A stretch of DNA of 64,000 bases, from NCBI GenBank assembly GCA_036768485.1, contig JAVLUZ010000154.1, forward strand, positions 27,725,103-27,789,102, in the 5' to 3' direction. Under the pieces are notes generated by a model that worked only from the letters and a program-made list of their open reading frames with translations, had not been told where the DNA came from and did not search any database. The translations under genes were made by a program, and so were the position numbers. Origin of the DNA: Mermis nigrescens. Its lineage: Eukaryota; Nematoda; Enoplea; Mermithida; Mermithidae. This document shows, piece after piece, positions 33,700-45,594 of this stretch (the first letter of the stretch is position 1; each line of letters opens with the position of its first letter).

Positions 33700-34720
33700 C
33701 GCTAAATCTTCGGCGCTGCGTGCCTACTAAATAGGTATATATTAAAAAAATTTTTGCCTTTAACAATGATTTTAGATGGGCAGTTAGATAATATTTCGAG
33801 ATTTTTAACGCTATTTTTGCAAATTCCAACAATTTTTCGGCACTTCGCACTGAACTTTATTAAAAATGTCTATTTTGCCACAGGTGTGCATTCAAAACGC
33901 TACAAAATTATCTTTGCATTAGTGCAATAGGATTTTGAATTGACATTATGAAATTATGGCTGCGGTGGCACAATATGCGGGATTCTAAGCTTTACATATT
34001 TCGCCGAAAATTCTTCGAAGTTTTCGGCGCTTTGCGCCATATTTTATTAAAATTGTTTACACAAGTTCAGGTGCACACTCTAAACACTACGAAATAGTCT
34101 TTTTCATTAGTGCAATAGATTTCTAATTTTTATTAGAATTATGAAAAATATTGTTACAGTAGCACAATATGCAGAATTCCTAGCTTTTTCCAGTATATTT
34201 GATCACTTATTCTTCAAAATTTTCGGTTCTTCATGTCATATCTTATTAAGATTGTCATTTGTATAGTAGGCGCGCACACTAAACAATATGTACGGTTGAC
34301 CAAGTTTTTCACATTTAGGTGCTTTTGTGAAACAAATTTCGAGGTGTGAAAAAAATTTGGGCTTGGTGTACATTGTGAAAAATTTCTGTAACGCAAAAAA
34401 TGCCTTCTAGAAGTGTTAGGGCCGCTTCGCGTCGTTTGCAGTATGTTTATGGACAACTTGATCTAGAACTTTACTATTATTGAAAATCCTCATCTTCTGA
34501 ACGATAAGACAGTTTTTGTAATGCAAAAATGCGTTAGAGAGCCAAAATTTCAAAATTTTATGGTGCTTCGCGCTGGATTGATTCAATTTTTGTACTTGTT
34601 ATTGACGTTTAGCCGCGCCGCGCCGATTGCAGTACTTTTATAGACAACTTGTTCAAAAACTTTACTATGATTGAAAGCTTTCATCCTCTGCACGGAAAAT
34701 GATGCGTTTGATTGACCATT
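33700..34720 (+). repeat. Tandem array of about 187-200-base units carrying the GC hairpin
   Basis: Units begin near 33841, 34028 and 34228. They share 'ggcgctttgcgcca-attttattaaaa', 'caggtgtgcac', 'cattagtgcaatag', 'ttatgaaa' and 'cacaatatgcggaattc'. A second set in the same stretch, near 34421 and 34610, shares 'tttatagacaacttg-tc-a-aactttactat-attgaaa'. The 18600-19010 tandem is a relative. Non-coding. Confidence 0.7.
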
Positions 34721-35084
34721 GACAAGATGCACTGCGTTTTTAAGTCACAATTTCAAAAGTGTGCCCTTTAACGATTTACTCATCTTTTGACCCCCAAAAA
34801 AATAAAATCCTGTAACCTTACGGGTTAAACTTCAATGTATCCATTTCAAATCGTGTAGTGGCACCTCTGCTACATTCTCCTCCGCTTTTGGTTTTTGTTT
34901 ATTTGTTTATTAATGATCTATTTATTGATTTTTATTTATTCCTATTTTGCCGCCAAAACATTTGAGAATGCCAGCCGTAAAGCAATTGGGGATTTGGCGG
35001 GGGGGAAACTCAAGAAAGATTCCTAAAAAAATTTTGAATTCAATTTATTTTATTCCATTTTTATTTTTTCTAGATCAACGACTC

Positions 35085-35230
35085 GAAGAATAGACGAATA
35101 ATTAAACGACGTCAAACGTTGCCGCCTACACAACCCCTCGGTGTCGTCGGCGGACGGCTGGACGACTTCGACGTCGGACGTCGGACGTCAGTCGACGACG
35201 AATCGCGATCGACTCTCTTCCGTGCATGTA
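35085..35230. other. CpG-rich GACGTC/CGACG patch
   Basis: About 145 bases rich in CG dinucleotides (CGTCGGCGGACGGCTGGACG, then GACGTCGGACGT repeated), in a region otherwise above 60% AT. No long frame or recognised domain. A similar patch is at 44050-44270. Confidence 0.7.
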
Positions 35231-35259
35231 CTAACTTAATTGCCCAAAATGAACCGTTT

Positions 35260-36460
35260 AGTTCTGGTGGGCTTGGGGTTTCTATACCTTAAGAATGAAA
35301 AAGCCGGCAGTTTTTCTGAGAAATATGAGACTAAATGAAGGGTATAAACCGACGGAAATTAAACTTTTTTTCAAAGTTCTTGAATCGATCGCAAACTGAT
35401 GTAGATTAACATGGCATTTTCATCAGTTTTGAGATCATTTTGGCCCTAAAAACTCACAACTTACTCTCCAGAATGGCTGATTTTCACATTTAGGCTGCTG
35501 GCAAAACAGTTGATTTTCCGGGGAATGTCGTATGAAGTGTGCTGTTTTGAATGTTTCCAAATATGTTTTGGCTAAAAACTGTCAAATTTTCACCATTTTG
35601 AGCCACATAATGTTTTGATTGTATTTTGTTCAAATTGCTCAAATTTTTTCAAATTTTTTTAAAATTTTTTCAGTTCAAAAAAAATGATTATTGTAAAACA
35701 TTAAAAAAGATTAATTTTGACGTGTACTTAGCCAAAAAAGGCATTTTTCAAATTTTGTGATCGATCACCAAAATTATAGTCTGTTTCATGAAACCTTGTG
35801 CATGGATCACAATTTCTGAATCAATGCAAATCGACTACAAAAGCGGTTAAAAATGAAGGAAAAATCACAATACTGTGCATAGCAACCGATAAGCATATGA
35901 AGTTCTGCTGTGCAAAAATGTATTACCGTAGGCTACCTGAAAGGCACTTTTGCTTCTCGCTTGAGTGCTGAGCATTGGTTTCCATACACAAGGTTTCGTC
36001 AAATGGACTATAAACCTGTCTCAAAATTTTTCTGTTTTATTTCGATCTCATTATGCAAATTGGTAGAGTTTGATGCGGAATGTCAAAGTGGTGCTTTTCC
36101 AAGAACGTCAATTAGCTTTTTTGTGACCTTTGAAAATTTTGTCGCCCATATAAATTCTACTAGTAATTAGGTGCTGCTCATGTATGGTCATACAAGACCG
36201 CTTAGCTTTATCTACCTAAATGCTCTGAAAGTTGAAGTTAAAGTTGAGCTATAAGAAAAGCTAATTTGATGAGCTGTTTTAGACTACTATTTGGAGTACA
36301 TTTTTTTGTAAAAAATTGGCTTTTCACAGCCAAGTTTTCCTCAGTTCTACTCGATTTTTTATTAATTTTCTTCTTCTCTCCAAAGCATCGACGTTGATAT
36401 CTGCTATCTGCCAGCGATTTTTGGAATTTTAATTCACCACTTCGTACTGAATCAGTCATT
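35260..36460. other. Stretch without recognised gene
   Basis: AT-rich, with small frames of no recognised family. No clear repeat ends were found. Confidence 0.45.
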
Positions 36461-36465
36461 AAGTC

Positions 36466-37255
36466 ACTAGCAGAGAAAAATGCTCCGATGGAACAAAAAA
36501 GATGAATATACTTGGAATTGTGGATTATTAAGGATGTAAAAGGAGGGGACTAGGGAGAATCTACCTAAAGTCGCAAAATCTGCTAAAAATCACACTTTCT
36601 CTAAGCAACGCAAAAAATCGAAGTATATTCTGCGGTTAACACAGTAGAATAAATATTTAACCATAAAAATGATTGAAAAAGCAGCACGTTAGCTATGCAG
36701 CAGCTATGGGAAATGATATCGAGTAACAGTCTTTCTAAGCCAATTGAATGAAATAGCAAACATCGATGCATCCAAAACAATTGCAAGAATTGTTGGTTCA
36801 AAACAGTAGGAAACGCGTGAGTTGACTTGAAACAGACTAAATGTAGGTACACTAGCATGCCCGTAACGATTGTGTGCACTAATCAATCGGCCCCTGCTTT
36901 GCTTGCTATAATGCTCATAGCAAAATAAAACAACTTTAAATACAATACCACTTAGTTTTCTTTCAATCAGGATACGAAGCTAGTCAGTGTTGCTACTTGC
37001 CAGCAATTTAAAAAAAGGAAACATTATAGATTTCGTTTATTATCTGAAATTTTGAAAATTATTTAAAAAAGACACTTTTTAGAGGCCGCAGAATATACTT
37101 CGATTTTTTGCGTTGCTTAGAGAAAGTGTGATTTTTAGCAGATTTTGCGACTTTAGGTAGATTCTCCCTAGTCCCCTCCTTTTACATCCTTAATAATCCA
37201 CAATTCCAAGTATATTCATCTTTTTTGTTCCAGCGGAGCATTTTTCTTTGCTAGT
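36466..37255. mobile_element. TIR element with arms of about 165 bases
   Basis: 36466-36635 and 37087-37255 are near-perfect inverted repeats, starting ACTAGCAGAGAAAAATGC (left) and ACTAGCAAAGAAAAATGC (reverse complement of the right). Differences are few by eye. The 450-base centre has no recognisable transposase, so it is non-autonomous. A target duplication could not be fixed. The high similarity of the arms suggests recent origin or arm-to-arm conversion. Confidence 0.9.
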
Positions 37256-37259
37256 ACCC

Positions 37260-38204
37260 TACTTTTAATTAGCATGATTTCAGTGCATCAGTCAGCAAAC
37301 ACATACAGTAACATACCACAATAATGACAGCAGTCCAAGAACGCGGAAAACATTATTGTTCTTAACATAAATTAATTGCCTCTAAATTTAAAAAATATTT
37401 TAAAAAAAGACTCCCTAGATTTTATAACCGTCGACCTTTTGAAATCAATCAGACTGCATAGAATTTAAAACTGAGTTAGATATGCTCTTGATTGTCGGAA
37501 GTATAAAGTTTACTATTTTTTATTAGCTATAGTAAATATATGTTACATTCTAAACAGTCCTGTAAGTTATAGAGGTCGTTCCACATTTAAATTAACTTGG
37601 AAACGACATATAACGTACCTACGGGACTTACTTAAGTACCTGGCTACACTTAGCGCTGGTCAGGTTGCTAGGGCGAAACGCCGGACTCAACCCCACAACC
37701 CTCAATAACTACGGTCTCAAACTCCTCGGACCTAAATTCGTCCGTACCTACGGAGCTATTAACAGCTATGCCCTAAAAACCTAACGCAGTAGTAATTAAG
37801 TAGCCCCGGAATTTTGCCCTAGGTCAGTTGACCTATTTTGGACCAAAATAATAATTAACGCAAAAAGCTTTGTTAACTTGTTTTCGCCAGAGAATACCTA
37901 TGGCGAAAAACTATTTCTTTTCTGGTTCCTACGAGCACAATGAACAATGAAAACAACAAAAAAGAGCTCTCAACCAGCCAGTCATCTTACATAAAAATTA
38001 TGAAATAATTTTTATGATTTTTAAATTGAAATTTGGGTGTTTGAATTTGCGATAAAGAAAATAATCAAAAGATAGTCACTTGGATTATTTAAGCCGAGTA
38101 ATAAAATAAGGGCCGTCCACCAATTCCGAACTAAACGCGATTGATCACTATGAAAAAGTATTGAAAAATGAGCTTGCTAAGCGAGAGTTGTAAACCAAGA
38201 GAAA
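37260..38204. other. Stretch without recognised gene; decayed array fragment
   Basis: 37400-37480 ('tttataaccg', 'atcagactgcatagaatttaaaactgagttaga') is a diverged relative of 21665-21735 in the 3.7-kb array. The 37560-37800 part is GC-balanced but has no recognised frame. Confidence 0.4.
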
Positions 38205-39295
38205 CTTAAAGTTTAAACCTACCATTAAATTATGAAGAGAATTGTAAAAGATTTTAAACTTTAAGAAAATTGAAAAGGTGGGATGTTGGTAAATTAAAAA
38301 ACAAAGTTTTTCGGCAAAAATTCAAGAACTTCACGCAAATATCAAGTGTAAGGAACACTAACGCTTAGATTTGGTAGTAAAATAAATTTGTAGTATAAAC
38401 TACATATTAACAACAAATGAATAGTGCAAACTTTACACAACTACTAAGTGTAGAGAATACTAACAGTCAGATTCCCAATTCTGATTTTACGTAGAAAAAA
38501 ACTAGAATTTTACTTTATTTTTATCCTATTCGACCTCGCCCGACTTCTGAACAGAGAAAGTGGCGAACAAAAAATGTACAAACACGTATTTTCCACTGTC
38601 CACCACATTGTAAACTTTAAAAATCTGAACCTAACGCCCATTGAATGTAAATAAATTCGGTTCGGGCCAGTTTGTTGCCCTTTGATTGTAGTAGGTTTGT
38701 ATGCGCCAAACTTATGTTCCGCAAAATATTTGATATGATTTATCAATCAAAATACGAAAAAACCTGTTTTTTCGCCCACTTTACACCTCAGATTTCGAAC
38801 TTTACACCACATAAACAACTCAATATTACGTTTTTTGAACGCGGCTTGCTTCGACGTGTAGCCATTAGAAGTTACTTTATTTCTATTTTATTTAATTAAC
38901 CCCAACTTTTGGCAGAGAAATCTTGGAAAAAATCTGTTTTTTTACTCATCCACTAGAGTGTAAAGTTTAAAACCCTGGTACTAACTGCGTATTGATTGTA
39001 GAAAAGTTTGCTGGTAAGCACAAGATAGCCCTTGATCCGTAGTACATTTCTGTCAGAAAAAATTTCCTAGAACTCATAACCGGAGTTGTTGGCTGACATA
39101 AACATGTCGAAAACTCGGCCAAAATGTGTCTTTTCGCCCCCAGATTTTCGCACTCTTTACACTCCCATTCGACAACTGAGGCGAAATTCAAAACACAAAA
39201 AAGTGTTATCTGCAGAACCTAAATAGATATATGAGTCAAATGAAGTACATGGTTTTGCCAAAAGAATTGAAAAAATGAAAAAGTCAGCATTCAGA

Positions 39296-39377
39296 AGATT
39301 CGAACCCATCATTCTTTGTTTAATACCGCATCCGAGAACGGAGTTGTCAACCACTGCGCCAACTCGACATATCAGCA
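39296..39377 (-). other. tRNA-like A/B box sequence within array copy 2
   Basis: Identical in its A box (TGGCGCAGTGG) and B box (GGGTTCGAATC) to 21016-21097 in copy 1. Confidence 0.4.
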
Positions 39378-40344
39378 GATTTCAGCTTGATTATCCTATT
39401 TTTAAAGATATTCATCATTCTACTGATGTTTAAGAATAGTGCATTTATGATGATAAAAATAATTATTTATTAAAGACGAGTCAAAAACCTCTGAAATACG
39501 AAAAATCTGATCAAAAATATGCAATGCGGAGTTATCTATCGGCATTAGAAAATAGATGTATATATAATTCAGAGTTCACCTCTTCATACCTCAACAAACA
39601 CTGGCTGTAGAAAAGTTTAAAGGTCAGATTCGTTATTCTGACCTTATGGAGAACATTTTTAAAAAATTCATCCTCCACGACGCTCTGGGCGCAAAAATGC
39701 TTCTCGGTGTAAACTTTACACTTGTGCTAATACCGCAATATTGGGTGTATAGAAACAAAATAAACTGGGATCTGTAACACTAAGGTCAGGGCACCTTTTA
39801 AGCATAATTAGCATGTTCCGCCTACTTAGCGGAGTAGTTGAAGAGATATCGTTTTTCGTCTCGAACCCTTTACACTAAAACGATCACAGATCAAGAAATA
39901 TTGCGTTATAAGAAAGAAAAAAATCGGTTTTGAGATTTTGCAACCCTCTACATTATAAAACCGATTGGACTGCACAGAAACCAAAATTGAGTTAGGTAAG
40001 CTGAAGGACACGCAAAGAGTAAAAAACACGTATACTTTACACTTTTGTGCAACAACCATTGACTGTAAAGAAATTTTAAGGTCAGATTCGTAATCTACAG
40101 CTGGGGGCAACATTTTTAAAAAAAAATTGGCCCTCCGCAAATTATTTGATTTTTTGCTTCACACTTTACACGCTCATTGCTAACTCAGTATTGAGTGTAA
40201 ACAAAAGAAAAAAACACGGGCATCGAATTTTTTAATTATCCATCGATTAAAAAAACCGCACCTCCTAGGTGTGTGCCGTTGTTGCTGTGAGGGGGGACAC
40301 AAATTTTGCACTCGCTGTGATAAACATATAAGAAAAAGGATGGC

Positions 40345-40390
40345 CAAGTATATTATAGGTAGCGCTATCGCGCTACCTATGATATTAATA
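40345..40390. repeat. Hairpin GGTAGCGC-TATC-GCGCTACC in array copy 2
   Basis: Counterpart of 22075-22120, with the same AAGTATATTATAGGTA leader. Confidence 0.8.
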
Positions 40391-41934
40391 CCCAAGTACA
40401 ATGGTCTGAGGACAAATAAACAATGAGTGTAAACTACTTTACATCACTGTTGGATGTAAACAAACGCGCCTACGTGACGTCTCACATTTGATTCTTTGAA
40501 AATTTCTAGACTCCAGGAAAAAATTAGGTTTCTGGAATGCTCAAAAACGAAGATAAATACATATGTAGTGTAAACTTCATGTAAACACCTAGTGTAAAGA
40601 AGATTTTGGTCAGATTCGTAATTTTGATATTGTTCCGATATTACGATTAATATTTATGAAAAAAATTAAGTCTCCATAATGTTCTATGGGCAAACTAACA
40701 ATAGGTGTAAACTACTTTACAACACTGTAGAGTGTAAACATATGCGCCAGACTGGCATATCAAATTTGGTTCCCGGTCCATTTCTAGACTTGATAATCGT
40801 GTCCCTGACTCATAACCGGAGAAGCAGGCAGAAAAACAAGACAGAAACGCATTTTAAACACCAAATTTTTGACTTTACACTCGCTAAATATTAATGTATA
40901 GACAATTTGCTTTGACATGCACCCGATATAAAGCACTTTATTTTTATTCTATTGGACTTATCCCGACTTCTGGACGGAGAAAGTGGCGAACAAAAAATGC
41001 AACAAAAACGTATTTTCCATCATTTAGAACACTGTAAACTTTAAAATTCCGTACCGAACTCCCCATTGAGTTTAAAGAAATTCGGTTTGGTACAATTTGT
41101 AGCTTTTAAATCGTAGTACATTCCTGTGTGCCAAAATTCTGTTGCAAAAATTATTTGGTATGATTTATTAATCAAACTTCGGAAAAAACGTGTTTTTTCG
41201 CCCATTTTTTACCTCTGATTTCGAACTTTACACCCCCATAAATAACTCAATATTGCGTTTTTTTAAATGCGGTTTGCTGCGATGTGTAGCCCCTGAGAGG
41301 CACTTTATTAATGCTGTCTTCAATTTACACTGACTCATAAGCGGAAAAATTTGGCAGAGAAATCTTACTTAAAATCCGTTTTTTACACATTCCACTAGAG
41401 TGTAAACTTTAAACCCCAGGATCTAACTCACCATAGAGCGTAGAAGACTTTGCTTATATGCAGAATGTAGCCCTTGATCCGCTCTACATTTCTGTCAGAA
41501 AACATTTTAAAAAACTCATAACCGGAGTTAGTATCAGACATAAGCAGGTTGAAAACTCGACCAAAAAGTGCTTTTTCACCCCCAGATTTTCGCACTCTTT
41601 ACACTGCCATTCGAGAACTAATGCGAATTTCAAAAAACAAAAAAATACTGTTCTGTAAAATCCATCCCTCTATAATCCTATGCTGTTTAATTGTTCGAGT
41701 CATCAATACTCAGTTGTCCACATGCCGTGACAAAAAGGTCCCAAAATTTGTCCTATGTTATAACGTTACACAAAAACTTTACACCTTCTTTACACAGTCA
41801 GTTTTGAGTTTCAAGAAAAACAAAAAAACACGGGCAGCGAATTTTTTTATTATCTTTCTTTTAAAAAAACCGCACCTTCCAGAAGTGTCCCGTTATAGCT
41901 GTAGGGGGAGTGCACAGGTGTTAGGGGTTCCATT

Positions 41935-42605
41935 TTAAAGCACGCCTTATGCAATAAATAAACGATGTTCTTTCTAGTTAGCAGCCGAATATCAATTCCG
42001 TAACAAAATAACCTTAATTATAATAAACTCTTCATTTATTTTGAATCTGGACCCGCTAGAATGGCCATAAACATCTCGCTCAAATTTCTATGAGACATCA
42101 TGTAGCTCAAATAAGCACTTACGAGGCACTTAAATTTGAAGAGTTTCTGGAGCGAAAAACAACAGGACTTCACTTGAAAGTGTAACTTGACAAAGCAAAA
42201 AAAGAGAAATAATCGAATTAAATGGACGATGTGTAAAATGTTTGGTTGTTTATCTAATCCAAGTGCCAAAACATAATTAGAGTAAGAAAACGATGATAAT
42301 GCATTTGGGCTTGGGCGAAATGACAAAATGGCGCAGTAACCAAATAAACAACATACAAATAGGTAACATAATAAATAATAACATATGCAACAAAGCATTT
42401 TGCACATTTTCAAGCATATAAAGCGAAATGGTTTTTTGCTTTTGCAAAATTAGTAAAAAGTGCACAAACCACGCTTTAATGGTCTTCGTTCATAGTAAGT
42501 AAATTCTGCTCAAGAATACATTTTTTGTTGCTTTTTTCTTTCTTTTCTTAAAACTGTTGTCTATTTTCGCTCTATTTTTCTAATTTTCCCTTTTTAATTT
42601 GTTTT
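41935..42605. other. Stretch without recognised gene
   Basis: The - strand is open for 125 codons at 42036-42413, but the translation is Cys/Leu/Phe-rich in the way expected of AT-rich non-coding DNA. No start context or family is recognised. Confidence 0.45.
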
Positions 42606-42609
42606 ATAG

Positions 42610-43300
42610 TGACCATGCATGCGCAGCATGGTAATTCTGGGGGTCCAACACAAAATTTTTTCTGTAATGTTTTTTTGGGCTTAAAAACGACGAACATATG
42701 ACAAAAAAGAACTTTTTTGACTTTTATGACGATGCGCTTCCTCGTAAGTTCACAGAAAAATTTTTCAGAAAAATTTCAGTGAAATATGAAACAATCGAGT
42801 AAATTGAATGAGCTACGGTCCAAAATTTGCAACGTTCAAGCCTAAGAATTGCTTAAAATACTTAAAACAGCATCATGCACCATTTCTACGATTTTTTTAA
42901 AATTGTATGGGGGGTGAAAAAGCTTTTGGGGAATGAAAACTTCTCAAACGCTCTAACATTATGTACGACTATGCTTGTGACCAGCCATGCGCAGCATGGG
43001 AATTCTTGTCGAGCGTGTAATTTCAAAGTGCATTTTTTTGGGCTCAAAAGGTGGATAGGCGTCGAAAATGTTATTTTTTGTCATTTTTAAAGGTGCTCTA
43101 TCCGTTCAGAACGTAAAAGCAATAAAAAATCTCAGAAAAAATATCTAAAAATTCAATTAAATTGGACAAAATTATAGTCGAAAATGAGTGTATGGCGCGA
43201 AACGCCAAAAATGTTACGCTTTTGAGCAAACAGAAAAAACAGCACGTTTTCAACGTTTTCTGAATATTTAGGAAGATAGCGAATTATGGGGAGGACTGAA
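42610..43300 (+). repeat. Two CATGCGCAGCATGG-family repeat copies
   Basis: Starts CATGCGCAGCATGGTAATTC at about 42618 and CATGCGCAGCATGGGAATTC at about 42987. The second copy continues through 'aaaagtgcatttttttgggctcaaaa', 'gtgctctatccg' and a GGCGCGAAACGCC hairpin at 43195. Both are relatives of 3293-3943 and 4650-5045. Confidence 0.75.
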
Positions 43301-43512
43301 CAAATTCCAGTGTGGGGAGAGGGCTAGAGACGACAAATGGGCGTGGGAATGGTTTATTTCCCAAGAAGTTTGAAACCCCTCTCCTCCCATCAGATTACCG
43401 TAGACCCCAGAATTCTATTTTTTAGTTAATTTTTTTGGCGATTTGACCCGTCCTGATCCTTCTGGTGAATTTGGTGCGGCCCATGTATGGCGAAGACCCT
43501 AATACCCCAAGA

Positions 43513-43958
43513 CAGTGTTTTTTGTGCAAGAGCACGTTTGTACATGCACAAAGATGGTCCTAAAAGTCTTTTGTACATTTTGTAATCATACATTTTTAGG
43601 TACTATAATATGGTACAGTAGCAGTTTTCAGTGTGGCAAAAACAAGTTGTTCCGACTTTTAGTATAGTATTTTAGCTAATTTCTGGGTTTCAGAGGGCAA
43701 AACTCACTAGTAATCGTCTCGAAACGGCGTGAAGCGCCAAAACTTTTCACATTTTTTCTTTAAAAATGCAATTTCTGACATTATAAAGATATATAGAACA
43801 CACACTACTCATTTCGGCGCGAAGCACTGAAATTTTTTGCGAATTTCAAACCTTTTTTTGCAGTTTTTGTCTTCCCGAAAATCTTTGTACATGTACAAAG
43901 ACGGTTCCCAAAGTCACAGCACATCCGGAAAAATCTTTGCCGCACTTGCAAAATACTG
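43513..43958 (+). mobile_element. hAT-type MITE, TTTGTAC family, short form (copy D)
   Basis: Starts CAGTGTTTTTTGTGC and ends GCAAAATACTG. Inside are the TACTATAATATGGTAC block (about 43600), hairpins GGCGTGAAGCGCC (43726) and GGCGCGAAGCAC (43816), 90 bases apart, and the exact palindrome TTTGTACATGTACAAA (43884-43899). Flanking octamers do not match well, so the insertion is old or the ends are slightly off. Confidence 0.8.
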
Positions 43959-44044
43959 CCCAGAGTCATGTTCACTTGCGGTTCGCTTTCTGCAATCGCA
44001 TTTTTTGGTCCGTTTGCTACGTTGCGTCGTTTAACCAAAGCCAG

Positions 44045-44275
44045 ACCTCGTCGTCACGCGCCTGACCAACGACAACGGCGACGTCGATGAGCTTCATCGT
44101 CGCCGAAGCGCCCTTTAATCAGCTCGACGAATCCCGCCAGCAGTCCAAAATCAGGCGACGACGGCGACGACGGCGACGACGACGACTGCTCGACTGCTTC
44201 GACGGCGCGTCGACGACAGCCGATCGTCAACGGCGCCGTTAGCGATTCGTCGTTGACCGGATTCCATCTGATAAA
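44045..44275. other. CpG-rich patch with (GACGGC)n core
   Basis: About 230 bases dense in CG, with a GACGACGGCGACGACGGCGA core near 44155. The - strand is open for 81 codons (44054-44299) and encodes a Ser/Pro-rich piece (SSSSPSSPSSPDFGLLAGF). It could be a coding exon or a simple-repeat patch. There is no family match, and splice sites are not clear. Confidence 0.5.
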
Positions 44276-44487
44276 GTGAAGCGAATTAGTGGAAATCAAG
44301 TATATGTTCAGAATAATGCTTTTTGCAATCTAGTCCGGAGAATTTGAGAAATTTGATTTTTTCATCCGAATTCTGTTATAACTTGGACAATTCGAGTGAT
44401 TCCATGTTTTATCGGAATTTTACCTATGGATAATTTTTTATAAATTTTCAGTATTTTAATTTTTACATCACGACTTTATACATTTGG

Positions 44488-44838
44488 ATGAAGGTCTGTT
44501 CTGCATTTAACGCCCTCGTTTGCGCTAAACAGGATTGGCTTGACAATCCCTCCACCCAAAGTCGGCCGCCGCTCTCCTCGAAGACATGCGCGTGGAGAGC
44601 ATACATACGTATTAGCTCGAAATTTTGGTGTGGCGGTTCACCAACCAATTTCTACGGTGGGGGTCAAAGTTTTGCTGGCTTTGGAGAGGATGGGAGGACG
44701 GCCGACTTTGGGTGCGGGCAGCTCCGCCCCCTCTTAAATGTATGCGTGGAAGGACGCTTTAAGAAGGGACTAGGGGTTTGTCCAGACACTCCCAGAATAG
44801 GAAAAGCCGAATTTCGTTTGGTGCACAAATGGTAAGTT
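44488..44838. repeat. Inverted repeat around CACCCAAAGTCGGCCG
   Basis: CACCCAAAGTCGGCCG at 44556 is inverted at 44699-44714 (cggccgactttgggtg), with CTCTCC words on the inner side of each. A + strand frame (44488-44835) crosses it and ends at a good GTAAGT donor, but its composition is that of the repeat. I do not call it a gene. Confidence 0.5.
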
Positions 44839-44969
44839 TTGGGCCAGCCATGGCGGGATAAATGCTAAAAATGCGTTCAAATTAAAACTTTTTTTGCGAT
44901 GAGTCACTTGAGATCGGTCAGGAACTTTGAGTTTACGAAGGCCTTTACGCATATCTTGAGACCTCGTGT

Positions 44970-45320
44970 CATGGCGTTTAAGAGTCACGTTTCCTCGTAA
45001 AAGCTCCACTGGGCGTTACCCGCAGATCCGACATACCTGCGTATCTGATAACCTTCTATCCCTTTCTTTGCGATTTTACAAGCCGTTTGCCGACTTTGCA
45101 GCAGAGCTTGCTTTGCCGGACCAATGTTTCGACGGCTTTTGTCGTTTTTTGTGAGAAAAATTGGCGCCAATTTACGCCTTTTTCGGAAGAGTCGTCAACG
45201 GCGACCCCACTGCACTCATTCTTTGGGAGGGGTGGCTTGACCCTCGCAGAATGAAGAAATTTGTATGTCCAAGCGTTTTTAGCCAAATTTTGCTCAAAAG
45301 TGTCCGAACTTATATTCAAT
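44970..45320 (-). other. GC-balanced segment with overlapping open frames
   Basis: Three frames are open over 45000-45300, the longest 87 codons on the - strand (45056-45319). The segment is less AT-rich than its neighbours and may contain an exon, but no frame shows a family that I recognise. Confidence 0.25.
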
Positions 45321-45594
45321 TTTTGACTTCTACATCTTCTTCAAGTTGCTTCAGAAATTTTTACAATGTTGTTCTAAAAATTGTTTCGTTATGTCATAGG
45401 AAAAACTTGTTCCATCCAAAAAATTGAAAAACAGGGTTTTTTGGCCTGTAACCATTACTTTTATGCCCGAAAAGGCGCATGTTCAAGAATATTTCGGAGC
45501 TGACTTCCTCCTGAATGCCCAAACTGCACATGTATGGATGGACCCCGTCAAAAGTTTCGACCTTTCGACCCATCACATTACGACTGCATTACTG

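Larger units (their letters stand above)
38205..41928 (+). repeat. 3.7-kb GTGTAAAC array, copy 2
   Basis: Same orientation and same structure as 19978-23656. It keeps the 45-base segment (39006-39050, TTTGCTGGTAAGCAC...) that copy 1 lacks. The paralogous module at 41455-41500 also has that segment, so copy 1 carries the deletion. The right edge of similarity is at GTGTTAGGGGT in both copies: copy 1 runs into the foldback element, copy 2 into unrelated DNA. CTTTACAC/GTGTAAAC marks sit near 38431, 38615, 38800, 38965, 39154, 39715, 39865, 40035, 40163, 40437, 40573, 40715, 40872, 41040, 41228, 41410, 41597 and 41779. Confidence 0.95.

Noticed and set aside
20886..39354. Identical 65-residue frame in both array copies
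   Set aside because: Identity reflects duplicated DNA. The frame overlaps the tRNA-like boxes and has no coding signature.
42036..42413. 125-codon frame on the - strand
   Set aside because: Composition (Cys, Leu, Phe) fits AT-rich non-coding DNA; no family or splice context.
44488..44835. 115-codon frame ending at a good GTAAGT donor
   Set aside because: It crosses an inverted repeat (CACCCAAAGTCGGCCG) on both sides, so its composition is that of the repeat; no homology recognised.
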